This document shows, piece by piece, positions 1-19,900 of a stretch of DNA of 64,000 nucleotides (within the stretch, counting starts at the first letter, position 1; each line of letters starts with the position of its first letter). Below the pieces are notes generated by a model. It ran no database searches. It saw only the letters and a program-made list of their open reading frames with translations, and was not told the DNA's origin. Location: positions 14,573,354 through 14,637,353 of the forward strand of contig NC_045142.1 in the NCBI RefSeq assembly GCF_008831285.2. The letters are read 5' to 3'. The position numbers and the translations under genes are program-made. The DNA is from Nymphaea colorata (taxonomy: Eukaryota; Streptophyta; Magnoliopsida; Nymphaeales; Nymphaeaceae).

Positions 1-840
1 GGAATGCCGCCATACCTGTCGCGCGTCCACTAAACACCTCGAACTACAACCCACGTTGCTCAAGGCCTACTTGATGTACCCGATGTACCTGCAAACATAA
101 TCAAATGGTAAGTTCTCTACTCGTTTCGCTATACAATGTATACAAGTAGAAAATATAACCAGTGAGGCATGTCATCGCCTCAAGAGGGTATCGACGGGTA
201 GTGTCGACCTACAAGCCCTCCCATAGGCCTCTTCTCAACTTCTTGATGTTGCCACCAAACGTCAAAACACAATGCTTTGATCAATCCACCACTAACACAT
301 TTCTCATTAGCTTTCTTTAGTTGAGGCGTCTTTCCCGCAATTAAAATTCCCCACAAACCAACGCATATGCACATCAATAGAAGCCTATTTCCCAAGCTTG
401 TTAAAACAGTTTTAAACCTTTACAACAACATCAGAATCTCTACCATGCTTCCCTATTGCTTCGAAAATCAATCCATCATGCTTATAAGATCATTGTAGAC
501 ATGTCATCGTCCCTCCACATGAGTCCTAAACCTTCCCCAAAAAGCAAAGTCGCTAACATGCATCCCAAATCATAAATTCTAAATTCTAGCATGCTCAAAC
601 AATAATTATACATGCTCCAACAATAAATATTCGACAATTTAAGTTCCATTAAGCCTCGCTCACCCCAAATTTAGTGTCCAAACTGCCGCAATGTTCTTGG
701 CAGCCACCCCAAGCGTTCGATCAAGTGCCAATGCCCAAAATTGATCGCTGCCTCCACCACTAACACCTTCACTTCACTGATATAAGGGAAAGATGTGTCC
801 CCAAACTGCGATAACCAACCAAACAGCCACCACTAAGAGA
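1..840. other. Non-coding left edge, nothing recognised
   Basis: I see no exon, RNA gene or recognisable transposon protein on either strand. The only open frames are short and have no motif. It could be repeat-derived, but I have no direct evidence. If the helicase gene at 4024 has missing 5' exons, they are not recognisable here. Confidence 0.4.
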
Positions 841-1210
841 GAAAAATGAAAATGAGCTCAAGAGGAGGAGCTTGGCTGAGAGGGATTGGTTCGGTTGGGG
901 GAGGCAGGGAACAACGAGGGAGAGGGAAGATGGAAATGAGAGAGAGCGCGAGAGGTAAGAGTGGGAGGAGGTTGGCAGTAAGGAGAGGGAGTGCAGTGAG
1001 AGAAAAGAGAGCAGGAGAGAATGCAAAGAAAGAGGGTGTGCATAGAGAGAGGGCGAGCAAAGAGGGTTCGGACGGAGGGGAGAGGGCTCGAGCAAAGAGC
1101 ATGGACAGAGAGAAATGTGCGGGCAGAGGGTGCTGACAAAGAGGGGAGAGGCTGCGTAGGAGGGAGGAGGAGAAGAAGGACGAGGAAGGAGGAAGAGGCG
1201 GAGAGAGATC
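840..1210. repeat. Purine-rich (GA/GGA) low-complexity tract
   Basis: The plus strand is dominated by runs of G and A with few pyrimidines. Several overlapping frames stay open on both strands only because of this composition, giving Ser/Leu/Pro-rich or Arg/Glu/Gly-rich conceptual peptides. I regard none as coding. Confidence 0.7.
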
Positions 1211-1412
1211 AGAGGCTTACCAGTGCCACCGCCGCCGTCCTCGTCACCGCTCTGCACCATCTCCGTCTTCTTCTTCTCGACGTTGTGGTCGTAGCAAAGG
1301 GAGAGACGAAGAGGGGAAACGAGGGAGACGAGAGAAAGGAGGGCGACGTCGGACTCCCACGCTGGTGGATTGGGTCCTGGTCTGGACCCGATCCGGCCCA
1401 CCTGCAAAAACA

Positions 1413-2740
1413 ACGAGTGTTACAAGTACGGGTGTCGGTGCTGGTACAGGTACAGACCATTTTTAAAAAACTTGGGTACGAGGGTACGGCCGTATGCACA
1501 CATGCACATATTCATATATATGTCAAAAAATTTCAAACAAAATAACATTTTTGCACATATATATATATAAAATTACAAACAAAATAACATATTTATAAAT
1601 CATAATCCAAAATTTATCAGTCTTGATTCTCATTCTCCTCAGTCTCATAATTAACTTTCAAAATACATCAACTTTGTTGATTTTCATTCTCCTCACTCGA
1701 TGATCGGACGAAGAACGTGTCAGAGTACCTTTAAAGTGAATCTGATACGCATAAAAACGGCTTATATATTATGTATATTATATATATAATCCTTAGGCGA
1801 GGCCAAATTGATCTCGTCTCCTTTCACGAAGCCAAATGTCTGCTGCATGAGAGCAAAACGGAACCTCTGTCTCATTCTCGTTCTCTCTTGGAGTCTTCTG
1901 ATCGTGTTCCTGTTATTATCCATTTTCCCGATGAGTCCCTGTTTTCCCGGCAATTCACTGCCCATATTTTGGCGATCATTCGATCGATCACATCGTCGGC
2001 CAAGCAGTGGTCGGGCTCTGTGAAGGGACAATGGCGAATGCGCTTGTCCCGTGGCTCTTTAGAGTTTGGAGTTCCATATGCGAATCCTTTGATTGAGGTT
2101 TTCGTGCTGATCGCCGGCGTAATCCATCGCGAGGCGCGGGCGTGACACCGAAGACGGCACAGGAAGACACAGAGACAGAGAAGGTCGATCGAAAGGTGAG
2201 AGAGGCGACTTCCGTGTGAGGGTTTCAAGCAGTAGGAGAGGGAGACGGCGAGTGTGCAGGAAAGTGAGGCCGTCGTCGCCGACGGAAAAGGCAGGGGTGG
2301 AGCCGATGCAAATAAAAAGAAAAATGAAAAAAGGAAAAAAAATACCGTGACAGTCGCCGGTCGCCGCTGCCATCGCTGGTCGCAGTCGCCGCTGCCGTTG
2401 CCAGTCGCCGTTGCCGTCGCCGCTGCCCTCGCTCGGTGAGAGGTAAGAATAGACGAACGAAAACTTTAAGTTTTAAGGGTTTCGTTTCTTTTTGTTTAAC
2501 ATCAAAATGGTTTTAAAAGTTAAAATCAAATAATCGTTAAAAATAAAAACGGACGGATTTGGACTCGGTCAAATTTGACGTGTCCAAAAATGGACGGATA
2601 CGGCTTTCGGTGCGTTGACCGTACCCGGTACGGTCAACGCCGCACCATCGACGTACCCAAGCCCGTACACGTACCGGTGCCAGTGTCGTACCGGTACCGG
2701 ACGTGTACTTCACCTTAGCAGGCGTACCCGTGTATCATAG
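1413..2740. mobile_element. Non-autonomous DNA-transposon-like element, copy 1 (GTAC-rich ends)
   Basis: Both ends are rich in GGTAC/GTACC words and match, in opposite orientation, the better-defined copy at 29341-30457. The left end (about 1413-1500) contains a conserved block with ACCATTTTTAAAAAACTTGG, and the right end finishes near 2740 in ACCCGTGTATCATAG. The block at 2550-2640, with GGACTCGGTCAA and paired GTACCGGTAC-type words, is also shared. No transposase is visible. Exact left limit and target duplication are unclear for this copy. The interior differs from the other copy and includes a GC-rich stretch at about 1790-2450. Confidence 0.6.
1771..2145 (+). other. GC-rich open frame inside DNA element, unknown
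   Basis: A 124-codon frame occupies the first part of the GC-rich interior of the element. Its translation shows no domain, signal peptide or membrane segment that I recognise. Other frames on both strands are also open here, so openness alone is weak evidence. It may be a captured host-gene fragment or chance. No splice consensus links it convincingly to the helicase downstream. Confidence 0.2.
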
Positions 2741-4023
2741 GTGTGCTATGATTTAATACTCCTTTGTGGAAACTAAGCTTTGTAATAACATTTAATTATG
2801 GAAGGATAAACCGATGAAATATGTATTTTGTAATTGTTTATTTTGTGCTAAATATATTTAATGGTAAAGGATACTGTTGGATCTTTCCTCGATTATTCGA
2901 GTTTGCATGAGTATCTAGCACAGACTCTTCGTAACTAAATAATAATATTGACTACAATTGGGAAACAACTAAAAGTTTTATTTAAGTTCATGCACCTTCA
3001 ACACCTACATTTTGCATAGTATTGCAATGTAGTAATAGTAACCAGTTTTGGTGATGTTCGTTGGATTTGTCACTCGTAATTGTTTATATGTTAGACATGA
3101 CTGCTATATTTTAGAGATCATAGTCATAAATGTTGGCGATATTTTTCAAAATGTCATGATGGTATTGCCAAATAGAAGTGTGGCAAAGAAAAAGCAATTT
3201 ATCTCAATGATTTGAAAATATCACCAATTTAAATTTCTGCAAAAGTATCATAATATTGGCCCAATGTTTTATCAAGTTTTTGAAAGTTATATTGGTTAAA
3301 GTTATATATTCCCTAGATCATAATCTACTTAATTGGTTAGCTAGGTAAAGTTTGAAGGTTGTCATTTCACAATGTGGGTCCAGATTATTTGGAACATTAA
3401 TGATACATATTGCTGCACATCACAGATAACTGGTGTAACAAGTGACAAACATTTCATGATATCATTTGAAGGTTTTTTGAAATTGGGCATTTGAGTTAAC
3501 TTTTGAGTCTTGAGATGCTAGATGCAGTTTCTTCACCATTTCATGTTACTCCAATGCCTATTTTAGCATAACTTTTATTTTAAAAGCACTGTAATTTGTT
3601 TTCTTCACATTTCTTATTGTGTTAGGAATAGTTTGATGTCATTCCGATGGTGGACAATAGCTGAGGTTTCACAATATATTGATTACATGAAGCATGTCAC
3701 TGTGTGATTTGAACTTAGGGGTCTTACAGTAGCTTGAAATGTGCATTGTGAGACAATAGTAACTTAGCAAGTGTCGATCTCATGGTTGTAATACGATTGT
3801 TTCTCAAACTGTGCACTAGGTGGGTGGCTTCCTTTGCTTTATAACTATGCTTCACGTTAGCTGGTGTTTTGAGTATTCCTTGTTTACATTCAATTTGTTA
3901 ACAGTCATTTATTCAGTTTGGAGGTTGTTAGTCTGTTTAAAATTGAATTTGCAAATGCTATGAAGTTATGAACCATCATTCTGTTGCAGCTTTTATCGGT
4001 AAACAACTACTTTTCTGTTTCAG
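2741..4023. other. AT-rich stretch upstream of first helicase exon
   Basis: This is AT-rich with scattered stops in all frames. It ends in a good acceptor (a pyrimidine-rich run, then CAG at 4021-4023), so at least its right part behaves as an intron. I looked for the WW-domain exon that many relatives of this helicase carry and found no match. Confidence 0.5.
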
Positions 4024-11339
<7,316 letters not shown>

Positions 11340-11974
11340 CTCTGGGCTTTCGAAGTGTAACCTTGCCAGTGTGATTCGGTTGATGCTTGCTTTCTTTTGA
11401 TCTTTTTCTTTCTTACAAAAGGACCTATACCTGATCCCTTTTCAGAATAGAAGGGATGTTACGAGTGTAAATGTGCTTGACAATATAGGAAGAGACCAGA
11501 AGGGAATTGAAAAAAAGTGAATTGATTTGTGGTGTTCCGAGTGTATGATTCTGGTTTTTTTTGTCGTCTACATGGTAAGCCATGTCTTTCCTCTGCGACC
11601 GTGTCCTTTTTTGAATGTTGTATGACCCAAATTGGTTCCAGCATTAGGCTTCTCTATTTTCTCGGGGTTGTAATATTGTCTCCTATTGTGTTGGAAATAT
11701 CATGGACGGGAACTAATGATGCTTTTGGCATCCAATTTTTGTGTTAGTGAAATATGTGTTGCCTCAGGGCGATTTCATGTTGCTCACTCAGGTGTTTTAC
11801 TACATGTCTATATATTTTTGTTCGACATGCTGCATAGTCCCACCCCATTTCGGTTGGATCTAAACGGTACCTGGGGGTTCATGTGAGCTCGAATTTCTGA
11901 GTCAGACTGTGTGTCTGTGTGTTAGCGGATTTCTATTGCATGTGTATACATGTCCTTTTGTGAGCATGCTAAAT
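11340..11974 (+). other. Helicase 3' flank / 3' UTR region
   Basis: T-rich non-coding sequence directly after the helicase stop codon. Part of it is presumably 3' UTR, but I cannot place the poly(A) site. Confidence 0.4.
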
Positions 11975-12305
11975 TTCATCCTTAGGTTATTATTCTTTTA
12001 GAAAGTGGGGCAGCAAGCTGGTCTGGCTGACTTGTTATTCGTTCATAAAATTCTACCATAATACGTGTGGTCAGCCTGTGTTGTGGTCCTTGTGGAATGT
12101 TTGTGAACAAGCTTACCTTGTGCACAAGTCTGCTTAAGGCCTGTTTGGTTTAATTAGCTCTATCACTGATGAACACAAAGCTATTTTCTGCTCTACTCTT
12201 CATTTTTGAAATGCCATGATATCAGTTAATCTTATTTGGGACGGTACAAACTGCTTAGCCGGCAATTGTTTCTATTGTCACATTTTTAAGATCTGAGCTT
12301 GAAGG
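11975..12305. repeat. Direct repeat, left copy (about 330 bp)
   Basis: Matches 13599-13932 in the same orientation along its whole length, with small indels. Shared landmarks are AGCAAGCTGGTCTGGCTGAC, GTTTGTGAACAAGCTTACCT, TTAGCTCTATCACTGATGAA and GCCGGCAATTGTTTCT. The pair brackets 1.3 kb. LTR-like pairs are one reading, but the ends are not TG...CA and I see no primer-binding site. A segmental duplication is equally possible. Confidence 0.8.
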
Positions 12306-13598
12306 ACATTTCAGTGAGCCATGACACAGGGTGGCGATACCTGGCTCTTTTATCACTTGTTCATGTCATTTTTACCCTTGGTTAGTGGAGGGAACCATAT
12401 TTCCTCCAGCCACTCAGCCATACTGTTTTAGCTCACCACATTAAACATCACAGTCCTCTGACGGAGGTTTGATCCATGCAGGTAAAGTGAGAAAGGAGAA
12501 GGTCAACCCTCTTTCGTTCCGTATTCCTAACACAAAATTAAGGGCCCCATCTCCCTTACACGTTAAGGAGATGAACGAAAAGTAACAGTCCCTTCCATTC
12601 CATCCTTGTATTTATAAGGGATGGTAATGAGAGGGGCCCATGTCATGTAGAGTTAGGAAGATCAAAGGAAAAGCAAAATTAGTTTCCATCTTGTGTTTGC
12701 CTATGTGTCAAAGGGATAGGATAGAGGAGGGCTCATTTGCCAACTTGTCGGGGGATTCTCTCTTTTTTCTCCTTGTTGCCCATTTTGAGAAAAGAGCTGT
12801 GGTGTTTTCTCTCTCAGTCAAGGAAGCCACACCTAAGGAGCAACTGAACCAATGGTACGAAGAATCCTTCCAATATTTGCAAGAATCTGATTAAACCTCA
12901 ATACTACAATTCCAGCATTTTGCCTTTGGAAGATCATGATCAATCCATAACAAGCATTCAATATTCTGTCTGCAGTTTATACAAATAATGAAGAACCACT
13001 AGTAGTTGCTAACAAGTAACAACCAAGAGCTTGATCCACGATAGGTTTCTCGGTCACCAAATAGAGGTTAAGCACCCTTAGTTCTGAAAAGCAACCATGT
13101 AAGTTTGGGCTCCATTCGAGTTGTGGGTTGAAAGTTATGGCCTTGGGAAGTTGGTGGCCAAGAAGTCGATCTAAGGCCAAGAAGTGGCTAAAAATGCCTG
13201 AAGGAAATAATTGGACTGCTCAAACGGCTGTCTCTTCATCTTCATCTTTATCTTCATGCACCTTTGGGACCCTCATTAGGATGCATCTCGTTTTTTGGCT
13301 TAGGGGATCAACCAATGGAAAGTCAGCTAGGGGAAACCACCAGAAGAGAGGAAGGGAGACAGGGAGTGAGAAATGCATAAGGTTATCAACCGAGTTAGAA
13401 GGATGCTGACATGAAGACATAGCTAAGGCCTTTGAAGGCCAATTTCGGGCAGGTAAATTGTGTAGGTTGGCTGATACGAACATGCTTCCTGAGTGTAGGA
13501 TTGTCTGGATGGCCAACTAAGACTGACAAGGATGTCTTAGCTGGCTTGGCATCGGTAGAAGAATTTTGTCTTAGCCAGTAGTATACTTGGGGTTGGCA
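12306..13598. other. Spacer between the direct repeats
   Basis: No transposon or host protein is recognised. Short frames at 12640-12894 and 13128-13409 carry no motif. If the flanking repeats are LTR-like, this would be the interior of a non-autonomous element, but nothing in it shows that. Confidence 0.35.
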
Positions 13599-13932
13599 TT
13601 CATCCTAAGGGTTGTCATTCTTTTGGAAAGTCGGCTAGCAAGCTGGTCTGGCTGACTTGATATTGGTTCATAAAATTTTACCATAATACTGCAATGAGAG
13701 TGTGGTCAGCTTGTGTTGTGGAATGTTTGTGAACAAGCTTACCTTGTACACAAGTCTACTTGTAGCCTATTTGGCTCAATTAGCTCTATCACTGATGAAC
13801 ATGAAGCTATTTTCTTCTACTTTTCATTTTTGAAATGCCTTGATATCGGTTTAATCTTGGTTGGGACGGTACAAAATGCTCAGCCGGCAATTGTTTCTGT
13901 TCTCACATTTTTTGGGATTTGACCTTGAGGGA
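13599..13932. repeat. Direct repeat, right copy (about 330 bp)
   Basis: Partner of 11975-12305. Differences include an extra CTGCAATGAG after CCATAATA and loss of an 8-base TCCTTGTG. The two copies are clearly diverged, so the duplication is not very recent. Confidence 0.8.
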
Positions 13933-16855
13933 GGTTCCATCAACTTCTCATGGAGGAGGGGACAATGAACAAGGTCCAACTATCTCTGGTTCCTAGACGT
14001 TTCAGAAGAGGGAGGGGAAATCATTTACTGTAAAATCTTGTGCAGAACGTCTGATTCACAAACCTATGGAGAAAGATGAAGTAGGTGAGCCTTTAGAGGT
14101 GGAGGATAATGACGTAAGACCGAAGATCTTCATTTCAGAAGAAGACAGAGAGATGATGAAGAGACCGTTCCAGTGGTGTGCCATTTGCTGCTTCATTGGT
14201 GGCAACTCCAAAACATCGGTTTGCGCTATAATAAATTATAAGCAAGCAGCCTTTTTGTCACAAATAGTTTATCGACGCATAGCCTTTTCGTTACTTTTTC
14301 TTTCAGTGACGGGACCTACAGTGACAATCTTAGTGGCACAGCGCTTTTGTCATCGAAAATTTTTAGTATCACAATTCCTGCTTCACTAAATCTGATAACT
14401 GTTATAGTGACAATTAGGAAAAAGCTAAGCTTGATAGTCCTGCTCATATGAAAAAAATAAAGTAACAAGAGAATGGAAGAAAAGATAGCCAAAAAAAAAA
14501 AGAAGAAAATGAAGCAAAAAGGAAAGAAGAAAGAGACAGAACATGCTTGTTTTCATCATTTTTCAGTTGGAAATCGGGTCGCTACATCTTTTCCATCTTT
14601 GTCTATAATTTTCTCCAACAGAAACACCATCCGTCTCTTGATTTCTCATGTCTGCTTTCAAGGTCTTCCGCGTTGGGTTTTTCATCCAAAGTTGTAGAGG
14701 CACGCAGTGTTTCAGCGAGTCGGCGGTGGTTGGAGAGGCTGGGGTCAGCCTCTACACATTGAAAGCTCTCATACAGAAGAGAGTTTGAGACAGCAGAGAG
14801 AAGAAATAGGAGAGAATGAAAAGGCGCGATTGGGCTGGAACCTCGTTTTTCTGAACTTTTCATAAACAATGTTATAATTGTTAATCCCTATAACCAACAA
14901 GATTTGTCTTCTCAAAATTTTATCAAAGTGGATTGCATAAAGAAAATTCACCTTCTGGAAAATTTCATAACTATTGTTCAAGTTTATTATTTTCCTTATA
15001 TTCGGGAAAGTCACAAACTAAGTCAATCAAGTTCAGGTAACTTGAACTTGACTTGCTTATAAGTTTGTCGATTTGAGCAAGTTTGAGTCAAGCCCGAGTT
15101 CGCTCCACTCATTAGACAACCTTATCTATAAGACTGCATGTCATGCAACTAGAAGACCCTTCATTTATGACTCCAATGACCCAGAAAAGAAACATTTCTT
15201 TAGGGCTTCCTATATATTGTTTATAATTAAAAAAAAGCTACCCTTTATACACATTTCTTGTAATTTTTTTTCATAAAAATTGCTAAGCAAAAGCATAAGA
15301 TACATGTCCATCGGCCCTAAAAAGAATTTAGTGATAGAAGGTAACAATAAAAAATTTGTAACAAAGAATTTTCGTTCTACAAGTTAATAGAAGTTCGCTT
15401 CAGGCCCTTAGGGGCCATTTGGCCACGGTAATAGACTGTGTGTCAGAATTTAATGAATTTGTCTCAATCTATAAAAACTGAAATCATTATTAAAAAACAA
15501 AAAGAGATTTGCATTTAAAAGTGTAAGCCTAAGCATGGAAGTTTCTATAAAAAGTATAAACATTTTCGGTGGACTGGAACAGCAGACTTCGTTGATGTAC
15601 TTTTTGTCTAGCATTCAATTTTTTATACGAAATCTGTTCATGCCAAAAGATGACCGTTGCAGCTTTAAAGAAAAACCTTTTATTAGATTTTAAAGGATGG
15701 CTCGTGCTTTATCAAGAATAAAAAAATTAATCATGAAATGATAAAAGAGTATCCAGACAAAGTTTTTATTCCGAGTCATGGCATGTTTGGAGTCCACCTT
15801 AAATTTCAATGATGCAAAATCCACTTAAATTCTCCAGACAATAAAAGAATACTTGTTTTTTGAGCTGGTAGAGATACCAAACCATTTCTCACCAGGCATC
15901 AGGAAAGTGAAATATCACAACAAATCCCCCTTCTCTAAGGGCCGATCATTCAAGTATTTCTCCTCATTCTCGTGTAAGAAGACCTTTATTTTGACCAGCA
16001 GAGGCAAACCAATTTGCACCAAGTGCCGGAGTAGTAAAATCCCCACATTTCACTATCAGAGAGCCAAGATGTGTCGTTCGTGTAAAAAATTATGAGCAAT
16101 CAAACAAAGAAAGAGAAGGCTTGAAAATAAAAAATCATGAAAATATGTCATTCCTTCTCCTTAAGTCAAAAGACGTATAGAAATGAAAGGAATCCAATTC
16201 AATATGAATTGCCACTGATTTTAACATCGATTGTGATTTTAACACCAGTTGCGATCTTCAATCATCGCTGGAGGATCACCACCAACACTGCTGCCAACAA
16301 AATTAGTTGTGACCTCTTCGATTTTACTAGGCTAAGAAAAATAACTTCGGAGAGGAACAAAGAAAAAAGATGAACGAAAGAGAGGACAAAACGTGAAAAA
16401 AAAAAAAAAAAAATTGAATCCATGATACACACACACATGTGTGTGTGTATATATATATATATGTCAGCAAGTCATACAATTCCAATACATTTTCATGATT
16501 ATCCAAGATGATACAGCTACCGAACTTTGGACCGTCCAATAATAGAAATTTTAAAAATGTGACACAAATAACGGAAAGACGAAGAACCAAATGGATGTAA
16601 CATGGATTTATTGCTTATTGTTTCCCACCACCGTAATAATGAAAGAAAAATAAAAATAGTAAATAAGAGAATTCGTTTACAGAAACAGAAAGAAATAACA
16701 CATTTAATTCTTATCAGCAAAACATTTGCAATTTAATCAGCTTCAAAAGCAAAAAACAATTCATGTTGGCGACTCTCAAAAGTCAAAAGCACTGTGCCCT
16801 GCCATGAACTTGAGCTGGAAGCTTCTAAGTCCCTAAAAGAGAATGGGAGATGCAG
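13933..16855. other. Intergenic region between the convergent gene ends
   Basis: AT-rich sequence with no recognised gene. It includes an A-rich stretch (14450-14540), and ACACACATGTGTGTGT followed by TATATATA at 16424-16462. The 80-codon frame at 15853-16095 is Lys/Ser/Cys-rich but matches nothing I know. The right end (about 16740-16855) should contain the 3' UTR of the SEC23-like gene. Confidence 0.4.
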
Positions 16856-16993
16856 TTAACTGGGTTCCGGAGGGACCAATTTCAGGCTGCGCATCCACTC
16901 ACAGAAGCTAAGATCATCGACGTGGAAAAAGCTACTCTTGAGCTTGGTTCTCTGTTCATTCGTTAATCTGGAGAGCTGAGGAAACCTGGCCAC
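16856..16993 (-). CDS. SEC23-like exon 5 with stop
   Basis: 46 codons including TAA at 16858-16856: VARFPQLSRLTNEQRTKLKS, SFFHVDDLSFCEWMRSLKLV, PPEPS. Acceptor TTGACAG. The ending matches plant SEC23-like proteins. Confidence 0.9.
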   Translation of the reverse strand: MARFPQLSRLTNEQRTKLKSSFFHVDDLSFCEWMRSLKLVPPEPS

Positions 16994-19900
16994 CTGTCAA
17001 ATTGAAACCACTCGTCACTTCAAATTGCATGTGGAACTTATGTCTCAGAAAAACCCCTACAGTAAATACTAACTAGATTTTGAAGGAACTGCAAAATACA
17101 GAGATCATCTGGAGCTAAAAGGAAGAAGGTTCATTTTGCATAACCAATACATAAGATTCTACTCTCATAGCTGCAATAACAAATTAAATTTCTAGGATTA
17201 ATTAAAATAAGAAACATCAATGGTCCTCAAGAGTGGAACTAAGTCTGCACGAAATGCTCTCGGGAGACAATAAAATTCCTTCAAGAGATCATTTGTTTCA
17301 CCCTGTTTCACAATGACTTCTCTTTGGGAACCAGTCTACCCAAAACAGGCTTGCCTGTGAGCACCCTACATGCTGGAAAAAAGGGGTCTCTTTGTCTTAG
17401 GAAAGGAATGAAAATTGAAAGACACAACTCATGTATTTAACGTGGTAACCATCAACTCCAAAGCGTAAAAGACAACGCAAAATATGAAGGCATGCCGGTG
17501 GCTTCAACAAATATTGTAGCACACACGATTATAAATAGTTCCAAACTAACTTCTTGCTTTTCAGATGTATATAGTGTTCTCAAATAGGCATGAATCCACC
17601 AATTCCAACTGAAATAGCTCTCTTGCAATATGATTGAAATGCCAAGCAGCGGCTCATAAAAAATCAGTCGTTTTTCACACAAATCACTGAAATTGGGTGA
17701 GAATCGGGCAATTCAACTCGAATAGACCGATTTTACACCTGTTTTTCCACCACTAGTTTTTCCATTGTATGCAACTTTTGTCAGCAGAAACAAGGCACGG
17801 TGTCATCAGGTTATTAAGTTTTCTACATTTTAACAATTTTTGTTTTTCTCAAGTATTTATGCTTTTATATTATTTTTAACTTTTTTTTCTTTTGTGATTT
17901 GTTGATATTTTTAATTCAATTTAACTTTTAAAATTTAAAACACATTTTTCATTAATGCAATTCATAAATGATTCCATCTCCGATTCATCAATTAGCCCAA
18001 TCTCTGGCTTTCCGGTTCGATTCAGAAACCGGTTATAATAACATTGGATGTATAAGTCTGGTCACTTATTTGTTGAGCAGGAACAAATTGAGTTATTCAT
18101 GCTGAACAAGACGTTGCCTTGAGACCGAACACATATCATGATGATTCACTAGACAGTAGTTGTAGAAGTGAAGGCAGCAAAATCATGTCAACCATCAGGC
18201 AGGAATTTTGTTATATGCAGTCAAGCTAGAGGTAGGTTTCCACTTTCCAGTGGATAATATGGACAGTGAAGATGATTCACCAACCAACAATTATACATTT
18301 TAGTTGTCAAAATCCTGACTAGTCTAACTACTCGGTTGAGTTGGTCATCGATTGACCTGTGCCTTAAACCAAGAAGCAGTTGGTCAGATTAGTCGATTAG
18401 CTGGCCCAATCATTGGTCAACCGATTAATCGTTGACATATACATACATACATGTGTTCTTTGTATAGATTTTTCTCCATTTATTTCCAATTAAATGTATC
18501 TATCTATAGTTGATCGACTTCAGCTGAATCAAATCAACTACTCATTTAAGGGACTTGAACAATCTGTTTTCAACTTTTGATTTTGACAACTTAGATATAT
18601 ACACATGATAATAGATATATACATATGATAACATATATATACTTGGTATGTACATGTATCTGATATAAATATATATGGAAGAACATACATGCATTTACAT
18701 AAATTCCATGGAAGTGGAAAGGAGCTGGTTTGATAGAAGGACCTTGCTCTAGGAGAAAAGAAAACAGAAAGGGACCAGCTGCTTTCCTATTCTCTGAACA
18801 GGCTGATCTAAAATTTCCAGAATATAAACAGAAGAAATCAAACATGAACTATGCTTACTAAACAGAAATATAATACCTTCTTCAGAAGAATCAAAGATAA
18901 TCTTAGGTTCCTTTTCTTAGGTAAATCAATCACAATTATGCATTTCATATAAATGAATTCAAAGCATTTGCATCTACTTCCAGAAGCTGCTGACCAACTG
19001 CCATTGTAATTAATAAATGTACACTGTAAATTGGGAAAAAAGGACCCCATGCCTATAAAATGGCACTGCTGCATCACAAGCCTAATCCAGTGACAGGCGA
19101 GAAACAGTAGTTACAGATTAAACCCAAAACCAGAAACAAAGAACAGAAGGTAAAATGCATGAAAAGTTTATGAAGAGCAATACCTGCTCATAAGCAGGAT
19201 CTTTATGAGCTGGTATCAGCCGAGAAACAAAATAACGTGCTTGAGAACTTCCTTCCTGTGATCATGGAAAGTGGAAAATCAAAGATATCACTAGCGTCAA
19301 TAATGGAGTAGGCTGTAGGCATATAATGCAAATAACTAAATAAAACATCCACACAACATCTGAGAACGACTTTTGACAATTTAATTGAACTTTTTATAAA
19401 TTTGTATCTCATTTATCTAAGAGGACTCTCATAAACATTCTTACTAATATATGCATAAGAAAAAACCAACGAACCAAGTTACTTCACTATCAATATTTAT
19501 ATGTTGGTCGGTAACTGCTTTTACGGTCTTTCACCAAATGGTAGGTCATAGCCTATTCATGTTTAAATTTCTCAAAAATTGTACTGAAATCAAATGTAAG
19601 TACATTATTTGTTCATATTATCATCTAGGGTTAAACATTCCCTTACTAGAACTTAAACCCCAATTTTAAAAACCTATAATATATATGAGAAAATGAACTC
19701 CTCCAGCCATCCAGATGCTCTGGTCTCTCACACATGCAAGATGGCTAGACATCCACATCTTTATATGTCACTCATGTACCAAATAGCTAAAAATTAAAAA
19801 TCCATCACTATAAGCACCATGAATTCATTGTTAAAAATACCATGAACTGTTGCTGCATCATCAACCGTCACTAACACTCATCTGATGACTCTTTTCTAGT

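Noticed and set aside
769-1545. Long overlapping open frames on both strands (up to 214 codons)
   Set aside because: They follow from the purine-rich composition. Peptides are low-complexity, with no domain and no credible splice context.
15853-16095. 80-codon Lys/Cys-rich frame between the genes, with CTKCRSS and MCRSCKK
   Set aside because: The paired Cys look zinc-finger-like, but there is no family match, no neighbouring exon, and the length is within chance for the region.
18000-18040. tRNA-like GGTTCGATTC box
   Set aside because: No matching stems, anticodon arm or A box are present around it. It belongs to a repeat-like patch in intron 4.
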